DNA of 64,000 nucleotides. Origin: Allobosea sp. BH3. Lineage in GTDB: Bacteria; Pseudomonadota; Alphaproteobacteria; Rhizobiales; Beijerinckiaceae. Positions 28,261 through 37,307 of the stretch are shown here, in pieces (positions within the stretch are counted from its first letter, which is position 1; each line of letters begins with the position of its first letter). The stretch spans positions 767,443 through 831,442 of the forward strand of contig NZ_JAIMCA010000003.1 of assembly GCF_025499465.1 (NCBI RefSeq), given 5' to 3'. The translations under genes and the position numbers were made by a program. Under the pieces are notes generated by a model. It was not told where the DNA came from. It did no database searches and saw only the letters and a program-made list of their open reading frames with translations.

Positions 28261-29371
28261 GGCCCGCCCCCGCCAGCAGGATCACGGCCTTGCGGGAAAA
28301 GGCGATGCTGACGGCATCGCCACGGGCAAAGGGGGCTTCGCCAATCTTCGGCAGGCCGAGTACGAGGATGTCGCGGTCTCCGACACGGACCTCGTAGAGG
28401 ATGTTGCTGCCCTTGAAGATCGTGTCCGAGACGCTGCCCGACAGCACGTTGTCGCCGCTGGCCATGCCGGCGGGCGCAATCGCGATATGCTCCGGGCGGA
28501 CGGCGATGCCGAGCGTGCCGGCCTGCTCCGGCAAAGGACCGTCCGCCAGCACGGCCCAATCACCGACCATGAGCCGTGGCGTGCCCTCATGCGCCGCAAC
28601 GCGCGCCTCGAACAGGTTCGCGTCTCCGACGAAGGTGCAGACGAAGGCGGTGCGCGGGTCGGAATAGACCGTATGCGGCGGCCCGATCCGCTCGATGCGG
28701 CCCCCGCGCATCACCGCCATGCGATCAGACATCACGAGCGCCTCCTCCTGGCTGTGCGTCACGAGCAGGGTGGCGACCTTGAGGCGTTCCTGGATGTGCT
28801 TGATCTCGACCTGCATGTCCTTGCGCAGGGCGGCATCGAGATTGGAGAGGGGCTCGTCGAGCAGCAACAGGTCCGGCTCGGTGACGAGTGCACGGGCCAG
28901 CGCCACGCGCTGCTGCATGCCGCCAGAGAGCTGCGAGGGGTATTTGCCTTGCGCCTGGCCGAGGCGGACGAGATCGAGCATCGCGGCTACGCGGTCGGAC
29001 ACTTGCCCGGACGGCACGCCGCGCCGATGGAGGCCGTAGGCGACGTTGTCGAACACAGTCATGTGCGGAAACAGCGCATAGCTCTGAAAGACCATGCCGA
29101 GCTTGCGCTTCTGCGGCGGCAGCTCGTTGGACAGCGCTCCGCGCAGCGAGATGTAGCCGGCATCAGCCTTCAGGAAGCCAGCTACGAGATTGAGCGTCGT
29201 CGTCTTGCCACAGCCGGACGGGCCAAGAAGCGACAGGAACTCGCCGGCCCCGATCTCAAGGTCAAGGTCGTCGAGGACGACCTGGCCCTGGAAGGTCTTG
29301 CGAACACGCTGGAGCTTCAGGATCGGCCTGGGCGGATCCAGTTCAGAGGCGTTTACGGTAGGGCTCGACAT
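28253..29371 (-). CDS. ABC transporter ATP-binding protein, PotA-like
   Basis: 372 aa from ATG 29371. Walker A LLGPSGCGKTTTLN, Q-loop MVFQSYALFPHMTV, signature YPSQLSGGMQQRVALARALV, Walker B LLLLDEPLSNLDA, H-loop LLVTHSQEEALVMS. A C-terminal TOBE domain (~285-370, AVRPEHIAIAP) is present, as in polyamine, iron(III) and opine importers. Powers uptake through the two permeases downstream. Confidence 0.94.
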   Translation of the reverse strand: MSSPTVNASELDPPRPILKLQRVRKTFQGQVVLDDLDLEIGAGEFLSLLGPSGCGKTTTLNLVAGFLKADAGYISLRGALSNELPPQKRKLGMVFQSYALFPHMTVFDNVAYGLHRRGVPSGQVSDRVAAMLDLVRLGQAQGKYPSQLSGGMQQRVALARALVTEPDLLLLDEPLSNLDAALRKDMQVEIKHIQERLKVATLLVTHSQEEALVMSDRMAVMRGGRIERIGPPHTVYSDPRTAFVCTFVGDANLFEARVAAHEGTPRLMVGDWAVLADGPLPEQAGTLGIAVRPEHIAIAPAGMASGDNVLSGSVSDTIFKGSNILYEVRVGDRDILVLGLPKIGEAPFARGDAVSIAFSRKAVILLAGAGHG

Positions 29372-29421
29372 GCAGGTCTCCGATCGAAAGCGGGCGCCGG
29401 GCGGCGCCCGCTCCGTTCCGC

Positions 29422-30501
29422 TCAGCGGATTTCGCGCTGCCAGCGCTCTATCCAGCCCGGCCTTGCGTCGTTGATCGCCTTCCAGTCGAAATCGACGAGC
29501 TTCTCGAAGTCGGCAGCAGTGATGCCCATGCCGGACTTCTCCTCGGCCGAAAGCTTGTCCCAGGACGTCTTGGTCGGGCTGGCGGTGCCGCCCTTGCGCA
29601 TGCGCAGAACCTGGAATTCGTCGCTGTAGTACAGGTTGACGTACTCGTAAGCTGCGTCCTCGCAGGGACCGCCCTTGATCATGGACAGCCCGCCATTGAC
29701 GGTCGGAGAACCCTCTTTCGGCAGCACGAACTTCATGGGAATGCCCTGCGAACGCATCGCCGGGGCGATGTTGGAGCTCGTCACCGCGGCCCAGACCTCG
29801 CCGAGCTGCATCAGGTTCGAGAGCTCCGACGTCCACGTGAAGACCGTATGGACGTTGGGCAGGATCTTCTTCGTCGTCGCGAAGCCGGGCTCGATGTTCT
29901 TCTCGCCGCCCTTGTCGAGCTTGGCCAGCATGACCAGAGCGGCGGTGCCCATCGTGCTCTGGGGCGCGGTGATCGCGAGACGCCCCTTCATCTCGGGACG
30001 CTGCAGATCAGCCCAGGAGGTCGGGATGGGGAGCTTGTTCTTCTTGAACTGCTCCTCGTCATAAATGATGCCGACGCCGAGAACATTGGTCGCGAGCACG
30101 TAGGGTTGGCCATCGGCCAGCTTCGTCACGGCCCAGTCAGAGAGGCCCTTGGCGTTCGGCGCCTTGGTGAAGTCGATCGGCTTGCACAGGCCGCGCTCGC
30201 AGGCGGTCAGGCCGATCGGCGCGTCCCATTGCGCAATGGAAATGCGAGGGTCGGCGACCTGCGCCTGAACGCGCTCGACCATGGCGGCCGAACCAATCGC
30301 CTCCGCGACGAGGTCCACGTTGAACTTCTGCTTCAGCTTCGGAGCGATGAACTCCATCACATGCTCGCGGTGATTGGGAGCGATGCCGAGCAGCACCTGC
30401 ATCGACGAGCACGCCTGTTGGGCGAGCGCCGCTCCGGGAGCGACCAGGCTCACGCCGAATGCCAGCGCAGTTGCGATCCTTTGATTGAAGGTGATGGCCA
30501 T
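29422..30501 (-). CDS. Periplasmic solute-binding protein (family 1, PotD/AfuA-like)
   Basis: 359 aa. The start at 30501 (MAITFNQRIATALAFGVSLV) has GGAG seven bases upstream; a signal peptide is cleaved near ALAQQA. The mature protein shows the two-lobed family-1 pattern: NVLGVGIIYDEEQFKK, PTSWADLQRPEMKGRLAITA, and GGPCEDAAYEYVNLYYSDEF. First gene of the operon reading down to 19258. The ligand is not readable; the downstream M20, M24 and enolase-type enzymes suggest an amino-acid derivative or small nitrogenous compound. Confidence 0.9.
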   Translation of the reverse strand: MAITFNQRIATALAFGVSLVAPGAALAQQACSSMQVLLGIAPNHREHVMEFIAPKLKQKFNVDLVAEAIGSAAMVERVQAQVADPRISIAQWDAPIGLTACERGLCKPIDFTKAPNAKGLSDWAVTKLADGQPYVLATNVLGVGIIYDEEQFKKNKLPIPTSWADLQRPEMKGRLAITAPQSTMGTAALVMLAKLDKGGEKNIEPGFATTKKILPNVHTVFTWTSELSNLMQLGEVWAAVTSSNIAPAMRSQGIPMKFVLPKEGSPTVNGGLSMIKGGPCEDAAYEYVNLYYSDEFQVLRMRKGGTASPTKTSWDKLSAEEKSGMGITAADFEKLVDFDWKAINDARPGWIERWQREIR

Positions 30502-30886
30502 TCCGATCTCCATGCAGCGCGAGTGATCCGAGTGGGGAGATTAAAGACCCGAGTGCGCCGCCGGTCGATCTGCAGCTTTGTTTTTTTTGCATCAATTTCA
30601 GCAATTATTTGCACAGAATGTCGGCATGATGCTTTCCCGCGCACCACGATGAGTCGTGCGTTCACCTGAGCGACGCCGAGTTTACAGGCCATATTACTGA
30701 CAGAAACGGGTATTTTGGAGCCTCGGAGAGGCGGAAGCCGTCATGGCGGAAGCTCACGCTGTCTCCAATCAAGGCGCCGCAAATTTGAACTTGAGTTGGA
30801 CTGTTTGTTGCTAATTATACAATCATTCACATGCCCGCAGCGGCACAGTGTGCCTGAGGCAGTAGAGCGGTTGAAAAGGTCAGACC
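30502..30886. promoter_or_regulatory. Divergent promoter region of the two catabolic operons
   Basis: 385 bp between divergent starts, with no gene. Two AT-rich patches stand out: 30580-30612 (a T8 run and TTTCAGCAATTATTTGCA) and 30806-30830 (TTGCTAATTATACAATCA). The second lies ~60 bp before the plus-strand start and could hold a promoter or a GntR operator; the GntR gene at 33287 is the likeliest regulator. Confidence 0.4.
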
Positions 30887-32074
30887 ATGTCCGATGCTGA
30901 TTTCGACACCATCATGAAGCAGGTGCCGCAAGGCGCGGAGAGCGCCTTCCCGAAGTCCGAATATGATCGGCGGCTGACGCAGCTCCGCGGCGTCATGGCC
31001 GAGCGCGGCCTCGACCTTCTCCTGCTGTCCGGCGCTGAGAACGTCTTCTACATCTGCGGCCAGCAGACCCCCGGCTACTACAGCTTCCAGTGCCTGTGCG
31101 TGCCGGCGAACGGCGAGCCATTCCATGTGCTCCGCGGGCTTGAAGCCATGAATGCGCGGCTCAACACCTATGTCGACGAGATCATCGGCTATGCCGACGA
31201 CGTGAATCCGGCTTCCGCTCTCGCCGCCGAATTGAAGCAGCGCGGATATGCGGGCAAGCGCGTCGGCATCGACCAGGGCGGCTGGTTCCTGACCATCAAC
31301 CTTTACAATCGGCTGATCGCCGAATTCGGCACGCTGCTCGACGCCACGGGTCTGGTCGAGCCGCTGCGCCGTGTAAAATCCCCGCTCGAGATCGCGCAAC
31401 TCGAAGAGGCCGGCCGTGCGAACGATGCCGGCATGCTCGCCGGGCTTTCCGCCACCCGCATCGGCGCCAGCGAAAACGACGTCGCCAGCGCCATCATGGG
31501 CGCAGCGATCAAGGCCGGCTCGGAATATGTCGGCATGGAGCCCTTCGTTACCTCGGGGCCGCGTTCCGGCATCCCCCATACCACCTGGCGCCGACGGACG
31601 ATCCAGAGCGGCGACGTGACGGTCCTCGAAACATCGGCCTGCTACAATCGCTACCATGCCGCGCTTTTCCGCACCGTGGCCTGCGGCCCAATTCCGCAGC
31701 AAGCCCGCGACATGTATGCGGTGTGCGCCGAGGCCCTCGAGGTCGCGATCGGCAAGCTGCGCGTCGGCAACACCTGCGCCGACGTCCACAACGCCGTTCA
31801 GGCGGTGATCGACAAGCACGGCCAGACCGCGGGCTTCCGCAAGCGCACCGGCTACAGCATGGGCATCTCCTTCGCGCCCGATTGGGGCGAGGGCAACATT
31901 CTGAGTCTGTTCCGCGGCATCGACGTACCGCTGCAGGCAGGCATGGCGTTCCATGTTCCGATCACGCTGCGCGTCTACAACCAGTTCACGGTCGCGGTCA
32001 GCGAAACCGTGCTGGTGACGGACGGGGCGGCGCGCACCCTCAGCACGATTTCGCGCGACATCGTCGAGGCCTGA
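30887..32074 (+). CDS. M24 family protein, creatinase/ectoine-hydrolase-like
   Basis: 395 aa. Same architecture as the protein at 23403: creatinase N-domain (MAERGLDLLLLSGAENVFYI, CGQQTPGYYSF) and pita-bread C-domain. Again the metal-binding Asp pair is missing (VLETSACYNRYHAALFRTVA), and TSGPRSGIPHTTWRRR supplies the His region. A C-N hydrolase role like DoeA or creatinase is more likely than proline dipeptidase. It opens the plus-strand operon, divergent from the ABC transporter operon. Confidence 0.85.
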   Translation: MSDADFDTIMKQVPQGAESAFPKSEYDRRLTQLRGVMAERGLDLLLLSGAENVFYICGQQTPGYYSFQCLCVPANGEPFHVLRGLEAMNARLNTYVDEIIGYADDVNPASALAAELKQRGYAGKRVGIDQGGWFLTINLYNRLIAEFGTLLDATGLVEPLRRVKSPLEIAQLEEAGRANDAGMLAGLSATRIGASENDVASAIMGAAIKAGSEYVGMEPFVTSGPRSGIPHTTWRRRTIQSGDVTVLETSACYNRYHAALFRTVACGPIPQQARDMYAVCAEALEVAIGKLRVGNTCADVHNAVQAVIDKHGQTAGFRKRTGYSMGISFAPDWGEGNILSLFRGIDVPLQAGMAFHVPITLRVYNQFTVAVSETVLVTDGAARTLSTISRDIVEA

Positions 32075-32123
32075 ACCCATCAACCCTGCCGGAAGGCCGA
32101 CCTGGCGTTCAGGAAGCAGCAGA

Positions 32124-33278
32124 ATGTCTGGCGACAATCCCGCCATCCACATCCTTCCGGCACCGCTGCCGACAGCCTGGCCAGAGCCGACTGTCGGTGC
32201 GGTTGCATTGCTGGCGGCAGGCAGCACCATAGCGCAGGCCGCGGTCGTGACGACGCCCTCTCCCTGGCGCGCCGTTCAGCCGATGCTGACCGCCAGGCCC
32301 GCCCGCCAGTTGATCATTGCCAGCAACCATCGCAGCGCGCTCGACCGCGCTGCGCAAGACCTCTCCGGCCCGCCGACGCTCGTCGGCATCGGCGGGGGAC
32401 TGGCGATGGACGCGGCGAAATACATCGCAAAGGTCAATCGCCAGAAGCTCATCCAGCTCCCCGGTTCCGCGGCCAACAATGCCTGCTTCACCCGCACCGC
32501 CTGGGTGATGGATGGCGAAACCCGGACGGCCGAGCGCAATTGCCCGATACCGGACGCCGTGCTCGTGGTGCCGGAGCTGATCGCCGCGGCGCCCGACAGG
32601 CTCAACCGGGCCGGGTTCGCCGAGATTCTATGTAGTCACACTGCTTTGTTCGACTGGTCGCTAGGACACGAGGCCGGACACGATGTGCAGTGGGACGAAG
32701 GACTGCGTGGGCTCGCGCGTGCTCAGCTGGCGGCGCTCGACACGCTAGCCCCCGGTGTTGCTGCGGGGGAACTCTCCGCGTTCCTGGAGATCGTCACGAT
32801 CTCGGCCCGCTTTGCGCCCGGTTTCGCTTCGCATCCCAAAGCACGGTTCAACGCCGGCTCAGAGCACATCTTCGCCTGGGCGCTGGAGGCGGCGAGCGGT
32901 GGCACGGTCCTGCATGGCGAGGCGGTTGGGCTCGGCACTGTGTTGATGGCGCTGTTGCAGGACAACGATCCGGCGCGCGCTGCGCAGCTGGCCCGCTCCG
33001 CGGGGCTGCCCCTGCGGCCGGAGGCGATGGGCGCTTCCTGGGCCATGGTCGAAGGGCTTGCACCGGCGTTGGCCGCCCGCGCCGCCGCCTCAGACTGGTA
33101 CACCGTGCTGAACGCACTCGGCGAGAGGCTTGAAAGCGCCTTCGTGGATGCCATGCCTCGACTTCGCGCCCTGATTGAGGATACCGAAGCCAGGACCGAA
33201 CCGGCGCTCGCCGCCCCAATCTCCGCAGGGTCCGGAAGCGACGCTAACGCGCGCGGACCGGCCCCGTTCTGCAGTTGA
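32124..33278 (+). CDS. Glycerol-1-phosphate-dehydrogenase-like (Fe-ADH superfamily) protein
   Basis: 384 aa. Cofactor site TLVGIGGGLAMDAAKYIAKV and substrate loop LPGSAANNACFTRTAW; metal ligands probably in FNAGSEHIFAWALE and LHGEAVGLGTV, as in the sn-glycerol-1-phosphate/dehydroquinate-synthase-like branch. Expected activity: NAD(P)-dependent alcohol or polyol-phosphate oxidation. It is 49 bp after the M24 gene and 8 bp before the GntR gene. The C-terminal ~30 residues are low-complexity. Confidence 0.75.
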   Translation: MSGDNPAIHILPAPLPTAWPEPTVGAVALLAAGSTIAQAAVVTTPSPWRAVQPMLTARPARQLIIASNHRSALDRAAQDLSGPPTLVGIGGGLAMDAAKYIAKVNRQKLIQLPGSAANNACFTRTAWVMDGETRTAERNCPIPDAVLVVPELIAAAPDRLNRAGFAEILCSHTALFDWSLGHEAGHDVQWDEGLRGLARAQLAALDTLAPGVAAGELSAFLEIVTISARFAPGFASHPKARFNAGSEHIFAWALEAASGGTVLHGEAVGLGTVLMALLQDNDPARAAQLARSAGLPLRPEAMGASWAMVEGLAPALAARAAASDWYTVLNALGERLESAFVDAMPRLRALIEDTEARTEPALAAPISAGSGSDANARGPAPFCS

Positions 33279-33286
33279 CGTCATAG

Positions 33287-34183
33287 ATGGCACGCAGCTC
33301 CTCCCAAAGCCGTCACCGCCTGGCCAATCAGATCCTCGATCTGATCCGGAATGCCCGTTTCGAGCCGGGGCATCATCTGCGTGAACAGGCGCTCGGCGAT
33401 CTGCTTGGCGTGTCGCGTTCCCCGATCCGCAGCGCTCTGCAACTTCTCTGCGAGCTCGGTGTCGTCGAGGCCCGGCGCAATCACGGCTTCTTCCTCCTGA
33501 AGCCTTTCGACGCTTTGCAGCGGCTCGAATTGGAGGTGCCGAGTTCGGCCGACCGCGACCTCTACGACCAGTTGGTCGGAGACCGCCTGCGCGGACATCT
33601 GCCGGCATCACTGACCCAAAGTGAAATTGCGCAGCGCTACAGTGTCGACCGCGTCGTTCTGATGCGCACGCTGGCGCGGCTCGCCGAAGACGGGCTGATC
33701 GCGCGCAACAAGGGCCATGGCTGGACGTTCCTGCCGATGCTGGATTCGCGCCGAGCCATGGCTTCGAGCTACGATTTCCGCCGGGTGATAGAGCCGGCCC
33801 TCTTTCTGGTGCCGACTTTCAAGGCCGACCCGACGGCGCTCAGCCGTGCGCGCGCTCACCATCTCTATTTCCTGTCCCACCCAGACCTGTCCACCGTGGA
33901 CGCCACGGCCCTGTTCGACACGGATGCCAGCTTCCACGAGATGTTCGCGGAGTTCAGCGGCAACGCCTTCTTCCTTCAGGCAATCCAGCAGCAAAACCGG
34001 CTGCGCAGGCTGTTGGAGTTCAACAGCTACGGCAATCTCCGCCGGGTCCGCGACTGGCTGCGCGAGCATGTGGCCATCATCGACACGGTGCTCGCCGGCG
34101 ACCTCGAGCGATCGAGCACGATGATGCGTGAGCATCTGACCGCGGCCTTCGGCAAGGCCGACTCCACGGCGATCAGCGACTGA
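33287..34183 (+). CDS. GntR/FCD regulator with two winged-helix domains
   Basis: 298 aa. A first winged helix (~10-72: LREQALGDLLGVSRSPIRSA, CELGVVEARRNHGFFL) is followed by a second (~90-150: LTQSEIAQRYSVDRVVLMRT, LAEDGLIARNKGHGWTFLP), then an FCD ligand domain (~155-290) with DTDASFHEMF, REHVAIIDTVLAGD and MREHLTAAF holding the metal Asp/His set. Standard FCD proteins have one winged helix, so the duplication is odd. It sits inside the operon and probably controls the divergent promoters at 30502-30886. Confidence 0.88.
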   Translation: MARSSSQSRHRLANQILDLIRNARFEPGHHLREQALGDLLGVSRSPIRSALQLLCELGVVEARRNHGFFLLKPFDALQRLELEVPSSADRDLYDQLVGDRLRGHLPASLTQSEIAQRYSVDRVVLMRTLARLAEDGLIARNKGHGWTFLPMLDSRRAMASSYDFRRVIEPALFLVPTFKADPTALSRARAHHLYFLSHPDLSTVDATALFDTDASFHEMFAEFSGNAFFLQAIQQQNRLRRLLEFNSYGNLRRVRDWLREHVAIIDTVLAGDLERSSTMMREHLTAAFGKADSTAISD

Positions 34184-34211
34184 TGATCTCGGCCCGGTAC
34201 AAGCGAGGGCA

Positions 34212-35408
34212 ATGATGAGCGTTTCCCCGGATATTCCCCGCATGAAGCGGGACCTTGCCGATCTCGTCGCGCTCTGCACCGAAAACCCACCCGGGCGTGA
34301 GACAGAAGCGGCCAGTTATGTTGCGGCTCGCCTCAGCGAAGCAGGGCTCGATGCCGTGATCGACGAATACGAACCCGGCCGGGCGAATGTCGAGGCACGG
34401 CTTTCGAACGGTCCCGGACCGACACTGGTCTTCAACACCCATATGGACGTGGTCCCGGCAGGCGAAGGCTGGTCTTCAGACCCGTTCGTGCTGAGGGAGG
34501 CCGACGGGCGGCTCTATGGGCGGGGCACTTGCGACTGCAAGGGCCCGCTCGCCGCGATGCTGGAGGCGGTGCGCATGCTGGCAGCCGAGCGGTCCGCCTG
34601 GTCCGGCACATTGCTGGCGGTATTCGTCGGCGACGAGGAAGTCGGCAGCAAGGGCGCGCGCCACTTTGCCGCCAAGCGCCCGCCGATCGACTTCGCCGTG
34701 GTCGGCGAGCCCACCTCCAACACGGTCTATAGCTGCCACAAGGGAAGCCTGCGGCCGATCGTGCGGGTGCACGGCGTCCCCGCGCATTCGGGCACGCCGC
34801 ATCTGGGCGAGAACGCCATCCTGCGCGCCGGCGAGTTGCTCGGGCTGATCGCCCGGGAACACGAGCAGAGCGTCAGGCGCCGCACGCATCCGCTCGTCGG
34901 CGAAGCCAGCCTGACCGTGACGCGCATCTCCGGCGGCCATGCGGACAATGTCCTGCCCGGGGCCTGCGAGATGCTGCTCGACCGCCGTCTCGTCCCCGGT
35001 GAGAACGAGGCGGAAGTGAAGGCCGAAATCGCCGCCTTCCTCGCCAGGGCTCAGTCCGAACTCGGTGTCAGGGCGGAGATTATCGGCTTCAAACCGACCA
35101 CGGGCGGGGCCACCGAAACGGCCTCCGACCGGCCGATCGTTCGCCAAAGTGTCGCCGCCGCAGCCGCCAACGGCATCGCGTCACCGGGCCCGTTCGGTTT
35201 TCAGGGGGCGTGCGACCTCGTCCATTTCCGCGACGCCGGAGCGGAAGGGATTGTGATTGGCCCTGGCGCGGCTCTCTATGGCGCACAAGGTCGACGAATT
35301 CGTCCCCGTCGACGAATTCGTCGCTGCGAGCTTGATCTACCGCGACATCGCACGCCGGATGCTGTCGGCATGACAGGATGGTGCTCTTGCTGCGCCGGTC
35401 TACGCTGA
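34212..35408 (+). CDS. M20 peptidase, ArgE/DapE type, with a probable 3' frameshift
   Basis: Zinc motifs intact: VFNTHMDVVPAGEGW, GRGTCDCKGPLAAMLEAV, AVFVGDEEVGSKGARHFA and VGEPTSNTVYSCHKG; likely an N-acyl-amino-acid deacylase. After GPGAALYG (near 35275) the frame turns into an Arg/Cys-rich tail. The +1 frame from 35278 instead reads MAHKVDEFVPVDEFVAASLI then YRDIARRMLSA and stops at 35373, which is what an ArgE/DapE C-terminus looks like, including the metal-ligand His. So either one base is extra here or the sequence has an error; if real, the enzyme lacks its last ligand. Confidence 0.85.
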   Translation: MMSVSPDIPRMKRDLADLVALCTENPPGRETEAASYVAARLSEAGLDAVIDEYEPGRANVEARLSNGPGPTLVFNTHMDVVPAGEGWSSDPFVLREADGRLYGRGTCDCKGPLAAMLEAVRMLAAERSAWSGTLLAVFVGDEEVGSKGARHFAAKRPPIDFAVVGEPTSNTVYSCHKGSLRPIVRVHGVPAHSGTPHLGENAILRAGELLGLIAREHEQSVRRRTHPLVGEASLTVTRISGGHADNVLPGACEMLLDRRLVPGENEAEVKAEIAAFLARAQSELGVRAEIIGFKPTTGGATETASDRPIVRQSVAAAAANGIASPGPFGFQGACDLVHFRDAGAEGIVIGPGAALYGAQGRRIRPRRRIRRCELDLPRHRTPDAVGMTGWCSCCAGLR

Positions 35409-35596
35409 TTGGCCATCAGTCGACGGAGTCTTCAATCTCATTTCCGAGACGCACCGCAGGTTTGGGTTATGCGCGAAAAGCGAATTTTGGCGCCACGATC
35501 AAAGCAAGCGTCCGACCAACTTATCGCGCAGGCTAACGCAGTGCTCGCGACACCATCTCGAAATGCTGCTCGGCGGCGCATTCTCGGAGAACGGGG

Positions 35597-36049
35597 TCAC
35601 ACCCTCCGCAACGCGAAACGAGAGCGCATCCGTCTGACCCAGGGCAGATTGTTCAGCCTCTTGTTGCTCAGGGTTTCGAACTCGCTGAGCGTGGTCGTCT
35701 GTATCTCGAGGATGTAGTCCCATCCTCCCGAGGTCACGTAGCAGTTCTTGATCTCGCTGATGCCGGCTACGGCCTTCTCGAACTCCAGCATCGACTTCGA
35801 TTCCGTCGATTTGAGCTGAATCTCGGAGAAGGCCATCACATTGAGGCCGATCTTCTCGCGGTCCACGCAAGCCTGATAGCCGGTAATGATGCCGCTGCTC
35901 TCCAGCGCCTTGACCCGGCGCAGGCATGGCGCGGCCGAGATGCCGATGAGCTCGGCGAGCTTGATGTTCGAGATCCGGGCATTTCTCTTCAATGCCTCCA
36001 GGATGCGCTCGTCGGTCGCGTCGAGTGTCTGCTCCGGTTTCGCCCGCAT
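35597..36049 (-). CDS. Lrp/AsnC family transcriptional regulator
   Basis: 150 aa from the ATG at 36049 (MRAKPEQTLDATDERILEAL); the frame is open far upstream but that portion is not Lrp-like and overlaps the divergent promoter. HTH: ISNIKLAELIGISAAPCLRR, then the RAM ligand domain with YVTSGGWDYILEIQTTTLSE. It is divergent from the deacylase-aminotransferase-SDR genes and probably controls them. AsnC-type regulators (for example DoeX) accompany ectoine degradation genes. Confidence 0.9.
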   Translation of the reverse strand: MRAKPEQTLDATDERILEALKRNARISNIKLAELIGISAAPCLRRVKALESSGIITGYQACVDREKIGLNVMAFSEIQLKSTESKSMLEFEKAVAGISEIKNCYVTSGGWDYILEIQTTTLSEFETLSNKRLNNLPWVRRMRSRFALRRV

Positions 36050-36270
36050 CCCATCCCCGCTTTCGCCGGACCGCAAAAACTTATTGCGCCCTTCGGCAAT
36101 CTTGACGTCCAGATCCTGGGGCAGCTGAGCAAAAATTGCCAATACCGTGATGGCGCCCCCCGTATCTCCTGTTGTTGTTGCGTCGCAAAAATCCGACGCT
36201 CTTCGAAAGACAGAGAGCTTCCGGCCGCCCGCCCAAGAGGGCGTTCGGAAAGCCGGGACGAGGGGATAAT

Positions 36271-37290
36271 ATGGGTCAGAAGTCGCTGATTTCAGCGTCG
36301 ATTCCGCTTGACCGGGATGGCGTTGCACGGGGCCACCTGCGGATTCCGCATTCGGTCCACGATTCCGCATACGGTCATATTCCGGTGCCTATCGCCGTGG
36401 CGAAGCGTGGCGAGGGACCAACGCTTCTCCTGACCGCCGGCGTCCATGGCGACGAATACGAAGGGCCGCTCTTTCTCTACAGCCTGATGCGGCAGCTCGA
36501 GCGGCTCGATCTCGCGGGGCGCGTCATCATCGTGCCGTCCGTCAACCAGCCGGCCTATCTCGCCGCCACACGCACCTCGCCGATCGACCAGATCAATCTG
36601 AACCGCAGCTTCCCGGGCAGCCGGGACGGCACGGTCACGCAGATGATCGCGCACTACGTCTCCAGCGAGCTCCTGCCGCTCGCCGATTATGCGATCGACA
36701 TGCATGCCGGGGGCTCGTCGCTGCAGTATCTACCGACGCTGTTTGCGCCGACATGGGAGGATGGAGAGAAGAAGGCAGCCGTAGCCGGCCTCATCGCCGC
36801 CTTCTCGCCGCCGCGCGTGGCCTATTTCGACAGCCTGAAGGCGCTGGACGGCCAGGACCGCGTCTTCGGCAATGTCGCCGACCAGAACGGCTGCCATTTC
36901 CTGACCGGCGAATTCGGCGGCGGCTCCACCGTCAATCTCGCGGGGAAGGCGATGCTCGAAGCGGGCGTGACCGGCGTCCTGCGCCATCTGAGCATGCTGC
37001 CGCAGGCCGCGCCCTCGACGGCGCCTTTCCCGACCCGCCATCTCACGATCAGCGATGCGGACCTGTTCGCCTTCGCGCCTGCGGCCGGCATCTTCGAGCC
37101 CGCCTTTGCGCTCGGCGACGAACTCTCGGCGGGAGCGCTTGCAGGTTTCATCCACGACCCGACGACACCGTGGAATCCGCCGGTCGAGGTCCGTTTCAAA
37201 GGCGGCGGCCTCGCCATCTGCATCCGCACTTTCGCAAGCGTGAAGCCAGGCGACTGCCTCGGCCATCTCGCCCGCGACATCGCACTCTGA
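36271..37290 (+). CDS. Succinylglutamate desuccinylase/aspartoacylase family deacylase, DoeB-like
   Basis: 339 aa, start with GAGGGG upstream. Zinc carboxypeptidase-fold motifs: LLLTAGVHGDEYEGPLFLYS (HxxE metal site), TSPIDQINLNRSFPGSRDG (substrate Asn-Arg), YAIDMHAGGSSLQYLP (third ligand His), and TGEFGGGSTVN with the catalytic Glu. The N-terminal GHLRIPHSVHDSAYG and overall order are closest to N-acetyl-diaminobutyrate deacetylase DoeB of ectoine catabolism. The substrate is inferred only from family likeness. First gene of a three-gene unit. Confidence 0.88.
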   Translation: MGQKSLISASIPLDRDGVARGHLRIPHSVHDSAYGHIPVPIAVAKRGEGPTLLLTAGVHGDEYEGPLFLYSLMRQLERLDLAGRVIIVPSVNQPAYLAATRTSPIDQINLNRSFPGSRDGTVTQMIAHYVSSELLPLADYAIDMHAGGSSLQYLPTLFAPTWEDGEKKAAVAGLIAAFSPPRVAYFDSLKALDGQDRVFGNVADQNGCHFLTGEFGGGSTVNLAGKAMLEAGVTGVLRHLSMLPQAAPSTAPFPTRHLTISDADLFAFAPAAGIFEPAFALGDELSAGALAGFIHDPTTPWNPPVEVRFKGGGLAICIRTFASVKPGDCLGHLARDIAL

Positions 37291-37307
37291 CAGCCGGTGC
37301 TCTCGCC

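Noticed and set aside
30580..30592. T-rich run as a terminator
   Set aside because: There is no stable hairpin before it and it lies in a divergent promoter region.
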